Assembly (NCBI RefSeq): GCF_028765165.1
Contig: NZ_JARADB010000003.1
Location: forward strand, 346,730-410,729
Reading direction: 5' to 3'
Length of the DNA: 64,000 nt
Source: Paenibacillus sp. MAHUQ-63
GTDB lineage: Bacteria; Bacillota; Bacilli; Paenibacillales; NBRC-103111
Part shown: positions 1 to 8,790 of the stretch, piece by piece
How the letters are laid out: each line of letters starts with the position of its first letter
How positions within the stretch are numbered: the stretch's first letter is position 1
The notes under the pieces: generated by a model
Database searches by the model: none
What the model saw: only the letters and a program-made list of their open reading frames with translations
What the model was told of the DNA's origin: nothing
Position numbers and translations under genes: made by a program

Positions 1-99
1 TCCACTTACCTATATTATACCGCGATCTGCAAGGGGAGGAATGTTCAAAAAAGCAAAACGAATTGACAAAAGCTCTATTCCAAGCGAAATCGCCCGATT

Positions 100-981
100 T
101 TACCCTTTCAATGAGCCGACCATAACCCCTTTGACGAAGAAGCGTTGAACAAAAGGATAGATGCAGAGAACCGGCAATGTCGCTACCATAATCGTTGCAT
201 ATTTGATCGTTTCCCCGATCTGATGGCGGTCGCCCGCGTCCGCCCCCACTGACATGCTGTCCGTCGAGTTGGCGATCAAGATCTCCCGCAGCACCAGCTG
301 CAGCGGGAACAGGTCACGGCTCTTGATGAAGACGGAGGCATAGAACCAGCCGTTCCATTTGTCCACCGCATAGTACAAGATCATGACGGCGATAACAGGC
401 ATCGAGAGCGGGAGAATGATCCGGAACAAAATCGTAAAATGATTCGCACCGTCCATTTTGGCCGACTCCTCCAAGCTGTCCGGGATGGACATGAAAGCCG
501 TGCGCATGATGATCAGGTTGAATGTACTCATGGCGAAAGGAATGATCGTCGCCCAGAGGGAATCGAGCAGTCCGACATTTTTGACGACCAGATACAGAGG
601 AATCAGCCCGCCGTGGAAAAACATCGTAAAGACGATGATCAGCATGAACGCTTTGTTCCAGATGACATTTTTCCGGGACAGCACATATGCGCCCAGCGCC
701 GTCATGAGCAAATTAACCGCAACGCCTGCCACGACGATAAACATCGTATTCCGGTAGCCGATGAGAATGCCCGGGTTTTTCATGACGCCTTTGTACGCTT
801 CCAGAGAGAAACCGAGCGATTTCAGCAAAATGCCTTTGTGGGCCACCAAACGGCCGGCGTCGCTTAAGCTTGCGAAAAGAACATACAGCAGCGGGTACAG
901 CGTAACGATGACGAGCCCAAGCAGGAGCAAATAAATCGCGATGTCGAACAATTTTTCGAGCAGAGAGAACTGTTTTTTCAT
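100..981 (-). CDS. CUT1 sugar ABC transporter permease (LplC/YtcP type)
   Basis: Inner-membrane half-transporter of a carbohydrate importer. The protein has about six hydrophobic segments and, near residue 180, the permease EAA loop (EESAKMDGANHF followed by a proline) that contacts the ATPase. The C-terminal end, FFVKGVMVGSLKG, is typical of LplC/YtcP proteins. The ATG at 981 is preferred over an in-frame GTG at 990 because GAGGTGA lies five bases upstream of it. It is the last gene of a lipoprotein-permease-permease operon, ten bases after its partner permease. The substrate cannot be read from sequence; the LplABC/YtcQ group usually imports oligosaccharides or uronides. About 293 aa, normal for the family. 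Confidence 0.93.
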   Translation of the reverse strand: MKKQFSLLEKLFDIAIYLLLLGLVIVTLYPLLYVLFASLSDAGRLVAHKGILLKSLGFSLEAYKGVMKNPGILIGYRNTMFIVVAGVAVNLLMTALGAYVLSRKNVIWNKAFMLIIVFTMFFHGGLIPLYLVVKNVGLLDSLWATIIPFAMSTFNLIIMRTAFMSIPDSLEESAKMDGANHFTILFRIILPLSMPVIAVMILYYAVDKWNGWFYASVFIKSRDLFPLQLVLREILIANSTDSMSVGADAGDRHQIGETIKYATIMVATLPVLCIYPFVQRFFVKGVMVGSLKG

Positions 982-991
982 TGCTTTCACC

Positions 992-1948
992 TCACCATAA
1001 GCTGCTTTCGTTAACTTTGCGGCTGATGTAGTTCGCGGAAACTAGAAGAATCAGGTTGATGACCGAATTAAACAAGCCTACGGCCGAGCTGTAGCTCCAT
1101 CCGAACTCCAAAAGCCCTTTCCGGTAAACGAAAGAGGAGATCACGTCAGCCGTTTCATACGTAACGGGGTTGTACAACAATATAATTTTCTCGAATCCGA
1201 CGTTCAGCAAATTCCCCATCCGCAAAATAAACATGATCGCGATCGTCGGCATAATGCCCGGCAGTGTAATGTAAACGATCTGCTTCCAACGGCTGGCGCC
1301 GTCCATTCGGGCCGCTTCGTACTGCTCCTGGTCGATCCCCATCAGCGCAGCGATGTAAATGATCGACTCCCAGCCGACGCGCTGCCATATTTCGGAGAGG
1401 ATATAAATCGGTCTGAACAGCTCCGGCTTCTGCAGCATCGCTTGGCCGTCATAGCCGAACAGCATGGCAATTTTGTTAATCACGCCGTCCGCATTCGTGA
1501 AATCGGTGATGATGCCGCAAATGACGACCATCGAAATAAAATAAGGCATGTACGTGATCGTTTGCGCAACGCGCTTGAACATTTTGCTCCGCACCTCGTT
1601 AATGAGGAGTGCCAAGATGATCGGCGCCGGGAACTCGAATAATAAGGAATAGAGCGAAATGACGACCGTATTTTTCAGGATGCGCCAGAAATAATAGGAG
1701 CTGAAAAAGTCCTGAAAATGTTTAAAGCCGATCCAGGGACTACCGAGTATCCCCTTCATTGGCGAATATTCTTTGAAGGCAATTAAAGCCCCGTACATCG
1801 GTGCGTAGTGGAAAATGAAATAATACGCCAGCACGGGTATCATCATGATATACAAATATTTATTCAGCATGAAATCGCGAACATAGCGGTTAACCGTCAC
1901 TTTTTTACCGGCAAGCTGGGCTCTTTCCAGTCCTCTGGTGTTCTCCAT
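992..1948 (-). CDS. CUT1 sugar ABC transporter permease (LplB/YteP type)
   Basis: First permease of the importer at the left edge. It is hydrophobic with about six transmembrane segments and carries the EAA loop EAARMDGASRWKQI followed by TLPG. The N-terminal block YYFIFHYAPMYGALIAF is typical of LplB/YteP-type permeases, which pair with an LplC-like protein, here the next gene. The start is uncertain: GTG 1960, ATG 1954 or ATG 1948; GGGGTGAG is best spaced (seven bases) for 1948. It lies between the binding lipoprotein and the second permease, as in a standard CUT1 operon. Confidence 0.92.
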   Translation of the reverse strand: MENTRGLERAQLAGKKVTVNRYVRDFMLNKYLYIMMIPVLAYYFIFHYAPMYGALIAFKEYSPMKGILGSPWIGFKHFQDFFSSYYFWRILKNTVVISLYSLLFEFPAPIILALLINEVRSKMFKRVAQTITYMPYFISMVVICGIITDFTNADGVINKIAMLFGYDGQAMLQKPELFRPIYILSEIWQRVGWESIIYIAALMGIDQEQYEAARMDGASRWKQIVYITLPGIMPTIAIMFILRMGNLLNVGFEKIILLYNPVTYETADVISSFVYRKGLLEFGWSYSSAVGLFNSVINLILLVSANYISRKVNESSLW

Positions 1949-2011
1949 CTTCATCCTCACCCCAATTCATAATCAGGAGAGAGGGCTTATACAAGCCCTC
2001 TCCGTCTGTCT

Positions 2012-3634
2012 TTAACGCTTGTTGTAACGGTCAAGCGCCGCCTTCTGGATCGCGATGGCGCGATCGAGGTTCAGCGACTTCATTTTCGCAATGTAACTCT
2101 CGTATTGGCTCACAGGCTCATTGCCCAGAATGATTTTGAGCGTCATTTCGTCAACCAGTGTGTTGATGTCATTCATAATTTTCGCGTATTCGGAGCTTTC
2201 CTCAGGGGTTGGCGTGAGCGGCGGCAGACTGTATTTGTCCACATCCGTCTTCTTCCAGATGTTAACGGCCTCTCGCTGCGTCGGCAGGGTGAAGAACTGC
2301 TCCGCATAGCGTTTATCCTGGATGAACGGCCCGTTGTAGCTGCCCCGCACATACATCGACATCGCTTGTGCCGGCGCCAATTTGTCCGGATTCTTCATCA
2401 GCAGATCGGTATACTTCGGATAGTCGTTCTCCATGTTGTAGGAGACGCCTTCCGTACCGAAGTTGAAGAACATGCGGCCTTCGTCGCTGTAGCCGTAATC
2501 GAGCAAACGGGCTGCCAGTTCCGGATCCTTGGCCTTGGACGTAATCGCCACGATACCGCCGGAGGAGTAAGGCTTATCCTTCTGGCCGAATTTCGGGGTG
2601 TCGCCTTTCTTGAGCACCGGATACGGCGCTGCCACCAGCTGCACTTTCGGATCTTTGGCTTGGATGAGCGGCTGCCATTTGCCGATTCCGCCGCCCGCAT
2701 TGCCGATGCTGGCTCCTGTGCCGCCGGATGCGAAGGAGCCGTCCAGCGCTTTCGTATCGACCGTCGCGATATTTTTGTCCAGCAAGCCCTCTTTATACCA
2801 GGAGTTGAACAAGCTTAGATACTCCTTGAAGCCTTTCTCCGCAGGGCCGAACTTAATCTCCCCGTTTTCCAAATAAAATCCGCGGTTCACGCCAAAAGCT
2901 CCGAGGAAGGCGCCGTTATACGATTCATTGAAGAAGCGCGGCTTGGAGATGAAGGAAAGCGGTGCGGCAGCGCCTTTCTTCTCTTTGAACGCTTTGAGCG
3001 TAGCCGTCCACTCATCGATCGTTTCCGGTACCGGCAATCCCAGCTCGTCCAGCCAATCCTTCCGAATAATCGGGCCTTGGAAAACCTGGAGATACTCATC
3101 GCCGCGGATGAACGGGAACGCGTAATAGCTGCCGCTGTCCGTTTTGACCATTTTGTCGATTTCCGGATGTTCCTTCAAATATTTCTTCAAGTTCGGCGCG
3201 TACTTATCGATCAGATCATTCAATTTCAGAATGTAACCGTCCTTGATCGCTTTCTCAGGTCCTCCAGGGAAGTCGCTCAGGAAGTTGTATTCGATCATAT
3301 CCGGCAGATCGCCGGATGCCAGCATCACGTTAAGCGCCTCTTTCGTCTGCCCCGTCGCCGGTGCCGTAAACTTCAGCGGCACGCCTGTTTTCTTCTGCCA
3401 TTCCTGGAAGAAAGGCACATCGGAATGCGCTGTTTTTACACCCGTCAAGTTCCCCGTCAGCTCGCCCCAATAGGTCAGCGTTTTATCCGTTTTAATCGGG
3501 TACGTCGTCGCGCTTGCTGCCGCAGGCGCTCCCGTTTCTTTCGTCGCAGGTGTGGATGCCGTCTGAGAGGAGCAGGCGATCATTACCGAGCTCATCATGA
3601 TGACGGTCATCGATGAAGCTAACATTTTCTTCAT
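2012..3634 (-). CDS. Extracellular sugar-binding lipoprotein (LplA/YtcQ type)
   Basis: Binding lipoprotein that captures the sugar outside the membrane and delivers it to the two downstream permeases. The N-terminus MKKMLASSM is followed by a hydrophobic stretch and the lipobox MIAC, so it should be lipid-anchored at that Cys and tethered to the cell surface. At 540 aa it is in the long (about 500-560 aa) LplA/YtcQ class rather than the 420-450 aa MalE class. The ATG is preceded by GGAGGG at seven bases. It is the first gene of the operon; its promoter must lie in 3635-3850. No dedicated regulator is visible inside the window. Confidence 0.93.
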   Translation of the reverse strand: MKKMLASSMTVIMMSSVMIACSSQTASTPATKETGAPAAASATTYPIKTDKTLTYWGELTGNLTGVKTAHSDVPFFQEWQKKTGVPLKFTAPATGQTKEALNVMLASGDLPDMIEYNFLSDFPGGPEKAIKDGYILKLNDLIDKYAPNLKKYLKEHPEIDKMVKTDSGSYYAFPFIRGDEYLQVFQGPIIRKDWLDELGLPVPETIDEWTATLKAFKEKKGAAAPLSFISKPRFFNESYNGAFLGAFGVNRGFYLENGEIKFGPAEKGFKEYLSLFNSWYKEGLLDKNIATVDTKALDGSFASGGTGASIGNAGGGIGKWQPLIQAKDPKVQLVAAPYPVLKKGDTPKFGQKDKPYSSGGIVAITSKAKDPELAARLLDYGYSDEGRMFFNFGTEGVSYNMENDYPKYTDLLMKNPDKLAPAQAMSMYVRGSYNGPFIQDKRYAEQFFTLPTQREAVNIWKKTDVDKYSLPPLTPTPEESSEYAKIMNDINTLVDEMTLKIILGNEPVSQYESYIAKMKSLNLDRAIAIQKAALDRYNKR

Positions 3635-3839
3635 TCATGGACCCTCCATTAAGTTTATGGGTGAGATGCATCTCTTCCTTAAGCCTACTGGAAGGCGGCC
3701 GCTAAACCTATGCGTAAATTGCAGAAACGAATGGTTAATTTCGGACTCCGCCATTGACGATTTCACAAAAAGCATCGCCAATTTCGCAAAATGAGGCGGA
3801 AGAAAGCGGTCAGTCGTCCAATCCATCACGCTTAATGCC

Positions 3840-4150
3840 CGCAAGAAAGCTCGGCTCCTCCTAGAGAGCCAAGCCTCTACCGAGAGTCCCGCCCATAGCG
3901 GGAATTTCTCCTGTTAAATACAGCCTGGCGGATCCTCGAAGGCTGAATAACAGGAATTCCTCCCGTTATTCAGCCCATACTCGCAGCCTTTACGCGAAAT
4001 GGGGATAAATTAACAGGAGGAATTCCCTTTATTCGTACAACTGGGCTAATTTTCTCGCGAATAACGGGAGAAATTCCAGTTACGACCTGCGGCTGACCAA
4101 GAAAAGCTCGGCTCCCTCAACGAGAGAGCCCCGCCCTGCCGCAGTTCAAA
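3840..4150. repeat. Intergenic cluster of short palindromic repeats (family B, core like TAACGGGAGAAATTCCAGTTA halves)
   Basis: The 3635-4190 gap contains no supported gene. From about 3900 to 4084 it holds four variants of a core resembling AACTGGAATTTCTCC/CGTTA, in both orientations: near 3900-3917, 3941-3975, 4010-4030 and 4058-4082. The copy at 3941-3975 is a palindrome with 11-bp arms (GGCTGAATAAC and GTTATTCAGCC). A flanking AGCTCGGCTCC motif occurs at about 3848 and 4108. The same core recurs at 44.23-44.42 kb, so this is a dispersed repeat family rather than a local accident. Confidence 0.7.
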
Positions 4151-4152
4151 AA

Positions 4153-4182
4153 AAAGCTGCCGAGGATATCCTCGGCAGCTTT
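4153..4182 (-). terminator. Rho-independent terminator of ribokinase gene
   Basis: Perfect 30-bp palindrome: AAAGCTGCCGAGGAT at 4153-4167 followed directly by its reverse complement. It starts nine bases beyond the ribokinase stop. On the minus strand the hairpin is followed by a T-run (the A-run at 4148-4155), which is the classic terminator layout. Confidence 0.85.
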
Positions 4183-4190
4183 CCGGCATG

Positions 4191-5093
4191 CTACAAGTCG
4201 TTCAGTTCTTCTAAAGTGGGCATGCCCGCTTGAGCGCCGAAGCGAGTAACGGACAGCGAAGCCGCCCTCACCGCGAACTGTGCGGCATCCGATACGGCGA
4301 GGCCGCCGGCCCAAGCGACGCAGAAAGCGGCATTGAAGGCGTCGCCCGCTCCGGTCGTATCCACGACCTGCACGCTGGGCGCCGCTACGGTATGCAGCCT
4401 GCCGTCTTGCAGCAGCGAGATCCCTTTGCCTCCGCGGGTTACGAGCAGCTTAGGCCCTGCTTCCTCCCACCGCTGCATGCCCGCTTGCAGCTCGTCCTCG
4501 CTTGCGTAAGCAGCCCCGCTGAGCAGCTCGAACTCCGTCTCGTTCGGCGTGATGAAATCGGCGAGCTGCAGCAGCGCTTGGGGCAGCTTCACCGCCGGAG
4601 CCGGGTTAAGCACCGCGGGGACGCCGGCCGAACGTGCGATCTGCAGCGCCGCTTGCACGGCTTCGAGCGGAATCTCCAGCTGCACGAGAAGCACATCGGC
4701 TTCTTGGATGAGAGCCGCGTGCCGGGTCACGAGCTCCGGCGTTACGCGCCCGTTCGCGCCCGGAACGACGACGATGCAATTATCTTCCGGCGTATGCATA
4801 ATCGTCGCCGTCCCGGTTGTCCCTTCCATGCGCACGACGGCTTCCGTATGGATACCATGCTGCTCCAGCTGTGCTAGCAGCACGTCGCCGAAGGCGTCCT
4901 GACCGACAGCGCCGATCATAGATACGTGTGCCCCCAGCTTCGCACAGCCAACGGCTTGATTGGCTCCTTTGCCGCCGGGAATCGTATGTAACGCATCGCC
5001 GTGGACCGTCTCTCCGATTCGCGGCATTTTCCTCATCGATACGACCAAATCCATATTCAAGCTGCCTACAACCGCTATACGTGAATGCTTCAA
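4191..5093 (-). CDS. rbsK: Ribokinase (PfkB family sugar kinase)
   Basis: Predicted to phosphorylate ribose, or a related sugar, at C5 with ATP in the cytoplasm. The N-terminus KHSRIAVVGSLNMDLVV is the standard ribokinase opening. PfkB signature 1 is seen as GGKGANQAVGCAKLGA and signature 2 as DTTGAGDAFNAAF, which includes the catalytic Asp. TTG 5093 is chosen as start because AAGGAGG lies eight bases upstream and the protein then opens exactly like other ribokinases; the longer ATG at 5135 lacks such a site. About 300 aa, normal. It stands alone, without rbsDACB neighbours, so the true substrate could differ from ribose. Confidence 0.9.
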   Translation of the reverse strand: MKHSRIAVVGSLNMDLVVSMRKMPRIGETVHGDALHTIPGGKGANQAVGCAKLGAHVSMIGAVGQDAFGDVLLAQLEQHGIHTEAVVRMEGTTGTATIMHTPEDNCIVVVPGANGRVTPELVTRHAALIQEADVLLVQLEIPLEAVQAALQIARSAGVPAVLNPAPAVKLPQALLQLADFITPNETEFELLSGAAYASEDELQAGMQRWEEAGPKLLVTRGGKGISLLQDGRLHTVAAPSVQVVDTTGAGDAFNAAFCVAWAGGLAVSDAAQFAVRAASLSVTRFGAQAGMPTLEELNDL

Positions 5094-5336
5094 CCTGATT
5101 GCCTCCTTGATATCTGTTACTAGTGCCATCTCCATACTTGTCCATTCTCATACCTTCAACCGTGTTCTACTAGCGTATCATTCATACGGAAGGTTTTCCA
5201 ACCGAATTTTATTTATCAATTGCAGACACAAACTTTTGATTGCCCGTGCATTTCAATCCCCTTCTGAATCAACTACGATTAAGTTAATAAACAGCTCTTC
5301 ACATCAGTTTAATACTCAATCTAGGAGGCTTCTTGT

Positions 5337-6095
5337 ATGGATATTCAAGCGCAGTCAGCAAGGTTAAATCCGCTAACGCCGGAACAAATCAAACAGTACC
5401 ACGAGGACGGGTATCTCATCATCAGCAAAGGGTGCAGCGATGATCTGATCGATGCTTTTAATTCGCACATTCATTCGATTCGTTCCTCCGATGCGATGCC
5501 CGAGTGGGCGAAGCCAAGAAAAGGCGGAGCCGCAGTGGATGACAAGGACCGCTTCTCCGTCCGGCTGTTCAATCCTCACCTGCATGACGGTTTCGCACTG
5601 CAGATGATGAAGCTGCCGATTGTGCGCGGTGCGTTGGCCCAAGTTCTCGGCGATGAAGCGTCCGGCGTGCAAAGCATGTACTTTTACAAAGAACCCGGAT
5701 CCCCCGGACAAGCGGCGCATCAAGATTATTATTATATCAAGAATGACCCGAATACGCTGACCGCCGCCTGGGTCGCCATGGAATATACGAATGAAGAGAA
5801 TGGCTGCTTGTATGTCATTCCCGGTTCTCAGAAGCTCGGCATTCTGCCGCATGGAGATGTGAAAAATTTACAAGAGCACGAAGCTTGGACCCACGAGGTG
5901 GAAGGCATCGATTTGACGAAGGAAATTCCGGTTATTTTGGATAAGGGGGACGTCTTGATATTTGACAGCAACCTGATTCACTCCTCTACGCGAAACCGAT
6001 CCGAACGTTGGAGACGTTCCTACGTATGCCATTATATTCGTCACGACTCCACAATCGAAAGAGAAGATTTGAAAAAGAAAATCCCCCTTGTATAA
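5337..6095 (+). CDS. Phytanoyl-CoA dioxygenase (PhyH) family protein
   Basis: Predicted Fe(II)/2-oxoglutarate-dependent oxygenase, cytosolic, 252 aa. The iron-binding facial triad is visible as H-x-D in AAHQDYYY (about residue 130) and a distal His in DSNLIHSSTRNRSERWRRS (about 210), followed by arginines suited to 2-oxoglutarate binding. The ATG has CTAGGAGG upstream at a good distance. The stop codon overlaps the start of the next gene, an AraC regulator, as TAATG, so the two are likely cotranscribed. The substrate is unknown; bacterial PhyH proteins act on varied small molecules and phytanoyl-CoA is not implied. Confidence 0.88.
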   Translation: MDIQAQSARLNPLTPEQIKQYHEDGYLIISKGCSDDLIDAFNSHIHSIRSSDAMPEWAKPRKGGAAVDDKDRFSVRLFNPHLHDGFALQMMKLPIVRGALAQVLGDEASGVQSMYFYKEPGSPGQAAHQDYYYIKNDPNTLTAAWVAMEYTNEENGCLYVIPGSQKLGILPHGDVKNLQEHEAWTHEVEGIDLTKEIPVILDKGDVLIFDSNLIHSSTRNRSERWRRSYVCHYIRHDSTIEREDLKKKIPLV

Positions 6096-6976
6096 TGAAG
6101 GAAAAGGCTGTCCGAGAGGGATGGAATGAACGTATGGGAACAGATGCCAGGGTGGAAGTCCTTCCACCTTTTTTGTTTGTAACCAGCGCCTACGCAGGCA
6201 GTGTGGTTTATGGCCCCGGAGGGAAATACGGACCGCGCATCCAAATGGATTTGCAGCTTGTCCTGCTGCATAGCGGCTCCATGACGGTAGAAATTGACGG
6301 CGTTCCCCACTCGGTTCCGACCGAGAGCGTTGTTCTGCTCAAACCGGGACACGAGGAGCTGTTTCATTTCAATGAGAAACGGGACACGTGGCATCGATGG
6401 ATCGCGGTAACGACCGAGCCGCTTTCCGCGCATGCAGAGACTTACTTCGAGTCGCTGCCCCTGTACATCCCCTTGACGGCTCGGCTCAATCAGTTGACGA
6501 ATATGATGATGTCTCTGCAAAACGACGGATGCACGCCGGCGGATGAAGTCGTGAAATCCCTCGGCCGTTCCGCCGTGTGGTTGTATGCGACAGAGCACAA
6601 GCATTTGGGACGGAATCACCTGAAGCATCCGGCTGTTCTTCTTGCTGTGGAAGCGATTCACGAAAGATTCGGCGAAGAGCTCAGCCTGAGCGATCTATCC
6701 AAGATTACCGGCAAAACGCCCGAGCATATCATCCGCCTGTTCCAGCGCGATGAAGGGGTCACGCCAATCCAATATTTATGGCAGTACCGGGTCAAAAAAG
6801 GCTTGGAATTGCTGCGCAGTACAGGCCTGAACATCGGTGAAATCGCCGAACAGTCCGGCTTCAAAACCTCTTACCATTTCGCCCGCACCATCAAGCGCCA
6901 TACCGGTCTGACGCCTAGTGAAATTCGTAAGGAACACTACAACAAGCCCTTTCGCTCCGGAGAACCGAAACTATAG
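6095..6976 (+). CDS. AraC family transcriptional regulator
   Basis: DNA-binding regulator of about 293 aa. The N-terminal half is cupin-like, the sensing part (YGPGGKYGPRIQMDLQLVLLHSGS, then a GHEELFHF stretch). The C-terminal hundred residues hold two helix-turn-helix motifs (LSLSDLSKITGKTPEHIIRLFQRDEG and NIGEIAEQSGFKTSYHFARTIKRHTGLTPSE). The ATG at 6095 overlaps the PhyH stop; an alternative ATG at 6134 has GGATGGA upstream and may be the true start. It is convergent with the importer at 7.0-10.1 kb. It probably controls the PhyH gene and itself; the inducer is unknown. Confidence 0.9.
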   Translation: MKEKAVREGWNERMGTDARVEVLPPFLFVTSAYAGSVVYGPGGKYGPRIQMDLQLVLLHSGSMTVEIDGVPHSVPTESVVLLKPGHEELFHFNEKRDTWHRWIAVTTEPLSAHAETYFESLPLYIPLTARLNQLTNMMMSLQNDGCTPADEVVKSLGRSAVWLYATEHKHLGRNHLKHPAVLLAVEAIHERFGEELSLSDLSKITGKTPEHIIRLFQRDEGVTPIQYLWQYRVKKGLELLRSTGLNIGEIAEQSGFKTSYHFARTIKRHTGLTPSEIRKEHYNKPFRSGEPKL

Positions 6977-6994
6977 GCTTGCCGCCAGACAGAT

Positions 6995-7034
6995 AAAGCC
7001 CGGCCGGCGCTTATACAGCGCACTGCCGGGCTTT
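6995..7034. terminator. Bidirectional terminator between AraC gene and ABC permease
   Basis: Inverted repeat AAAGCCCGGC (6995-7004) and GCCGGGCTTT (7025-7034) between convergent genes, with A/T ends suitable for termination in both directions. Confidence 0.75.
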
Positions 7035-7039
7035 CATCG

Positions 7040-7867
7040 TTAACCTTTCACCGCACCTGCGGCCACGCCGCTGATGAAATATTTCCTGCCGACGATACTC
7101 AGAAGAACCAATACGGGAACCGCCATTAGAAATGCTCCCGTAATCGGCGTAGCATAATCCTCTTTATAAGGATTGTTCATCGTCGAGATGCCGACTGAAA
7201 GGGTCATTTTGTGCTCGGAAGTTAGAAAGATCAGCGGGCTCAAATAATCGTTCCACGAGTTCATGAAGTTGAGAAGCCCTACAATGCCGATACCGCTCAT
7301 GGACAAAGGAATTGCAATGCTCAGGAACGTCCGCCATTCCGTAGAACCGTCCACCCGTGCGCTCTCATACAGCTCGGAGGGGATTGCCGTCATCACTTGG
7401 CGGATGAGAAAAATATGAATCGCCGATATGGCCCCCGGTAAAATGAGAGGAAAGAACGTATCCAACCAGCCCCACTGTCTGAACATAATGAAGCTCGGAA
7501 CCAGTGTCATCTGCGACGGAATCAGAATTGTTGCTATCACGATCGTAAACAGTATATGTTTCCCTTTAAACTCATACCTGGAAAAGCCATATGCAACCAA
7601 TGCATTACCTATCATAGAGAGAACAGAAACCGCTGCAGCAATAAAAACGCCGTTGAAAAATTGCGTCCAGAACGGGATTTTATCAAACAGCAGTATAAAG
7701 TTGTCTAGCGTCGGATGGAACGGAATCGGATTCAACGGGGAAGCAACGATATCATCATAGGTTTTGAACGACATTCCGATCATATAGAGAAAAGGGAGAC
7801 TGAATAATAAGCTCAATGCAGTCAAAGCAGTGTACACAACGATGCGGTGAATGCGGTTTGCTGTCAA
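7040..7867 (-). CDS. CUT1 sugar ABC transporter permease (MalG/AraQ type)
   Basis: Second permease of the 7.0-10.1 kb importer, about 275 aa with six transmembrane segments. The EAA loop reads YESARVDGSTEWRTF followed by IPLS, and the C-terminus ISGVAAGAVKG is typical of MalG-type proteins. TTG 7867 is chosen as start: AAAGGGGAGA lies just upstream and the gene then begins 13 bases after the preceding permease. The upstream in-frame ATG at 7954 would run far into that gene. It needs the disrupted neighbour as partner, so the importer may be inactive. Confidence 0.88.
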   Translation of the reverse strand: MTANRIHRIVVYTALTALSLLFSLPFLYMIGMSFKTYDDIVASPLNPIPFHPTLDNFILLFDKIPFWTQFFNGVFIAAAVSVLSMIGNALVAYGFSRYEFKGKHILFTIVIATILIPSQMTLVPSFIMFRQWGWLDTFFPLILPGAISAIHIFLIRQVMTAIPSELYESARVDGSTEWRTFLSIAIPLSMSGIGIVGLLNFMNSWNDYLSPLIFLTSEHKMTLSVGISTMNNPYKEDYATPITGAFLMAVPVLVLLSIVGRKYFISGVAAGAVKG

Positions 7868-7880
7868 TGCGGTCTCCCCT

Positions 7881-8762
7881 TTACTTTTTTTCTTGAAACA
7901 ACTTGATTTGAATAAGCCCAACAACGAGTAATACAACGGTAAATACATACCCAACGGCAGACGAATAGCCGAAGCTTTGCAGCCGGAAGGCTTGCTGATA
8001 TATGTACATGGTCGGAAATAGCAGCGATTGCTCCGGCCCGGACTGGCCGGGTCCGGCCAGCACGAACGGCTCGGCGAACATCGTGAACGAACCGATAATT
8101 GCCTGAAAGACGATAAAAGTCAGGATAGGTCGCAATAGCGGCAATGTCACATAACACACTCTTTGGCAAGCATTGGCTCCGTCAATTTTGGCTGCCTCGA
8201 TAAGTTCCCTGGGAATGTTTTGAAGGCCGGCCAGAAAGTAGAGGATGTTAATGCCCAAATACCGCCATGTCAACAAAATGATCAAAGCGGGCAGCGTCCA
8301 CTTCGGGTTTTCCAGCCAACCGATCGGGTTGATGCCGACAAAAGCAAGCAGTGTATTCAGGAAGCCGAAGGATTTGTTGAAAATAAATCCGAAAATGATC
8401 GCCACCGCAACAGCCGATGTAATGTTGGGCGTAAAAAAGAAGGTTGCAAACCATCCCTTCTTCCGTTCTACGAAAGGCTGGTTGATTAACAGCGCAACCA
8501 GCAGCGCAATCGGCAGAATGATAAAGACGCTGCCCCCCGTCGCCTTCAGTCCGTTCCACATCGATTTCCAGAAAACATCATCATTCATTACGAGCGTATA
8601 ATTTTTGAAGCCTGCATAGGTCAACTTGCTGACACCCTGTTATAGGCTGAGCCAGAAGCCATACAGCGTGGGATACAAGCTAAACACGAAGAAGTAAATG
8701 AAAAAAGGACTAATGAACAGATACGGTGCAAACTTCAACCACTTTGACTGTTTGATTGGCAA
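7881..8762 (-). pseudogene. CUT1 permease (MalF/UgpA type) interrupted by an in-frame stop codon
   Basis: The reading frame opens at TTG 8762 behind a near-perfect AGGAGGG (seven to eight bases upstream). It encodes the expected N-terminal segment (PIKQSKWLKFAPYLFISPFF, a membrane helix, then YPTLYGFWLSL) and then meets TAA at 8640-8642, codon 41. The same frame continues immediately with QGVSKLTYAGFKNY and a full permease body, with EAA loop IEAAKIDGANACQRV, to the stop at 7881. Single-base change from a TAT or TAC (Tyr) codon would explain it. Either the gene is a recent pseudogene, or translation restarts at TTG 8624 giving a protein lacking the first helix, or it is a sequence error. Confidence 0.82.
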
Positions 8763-8790
8763 TGTTCAGCCCTCCTGAATCCTTGGCCGT

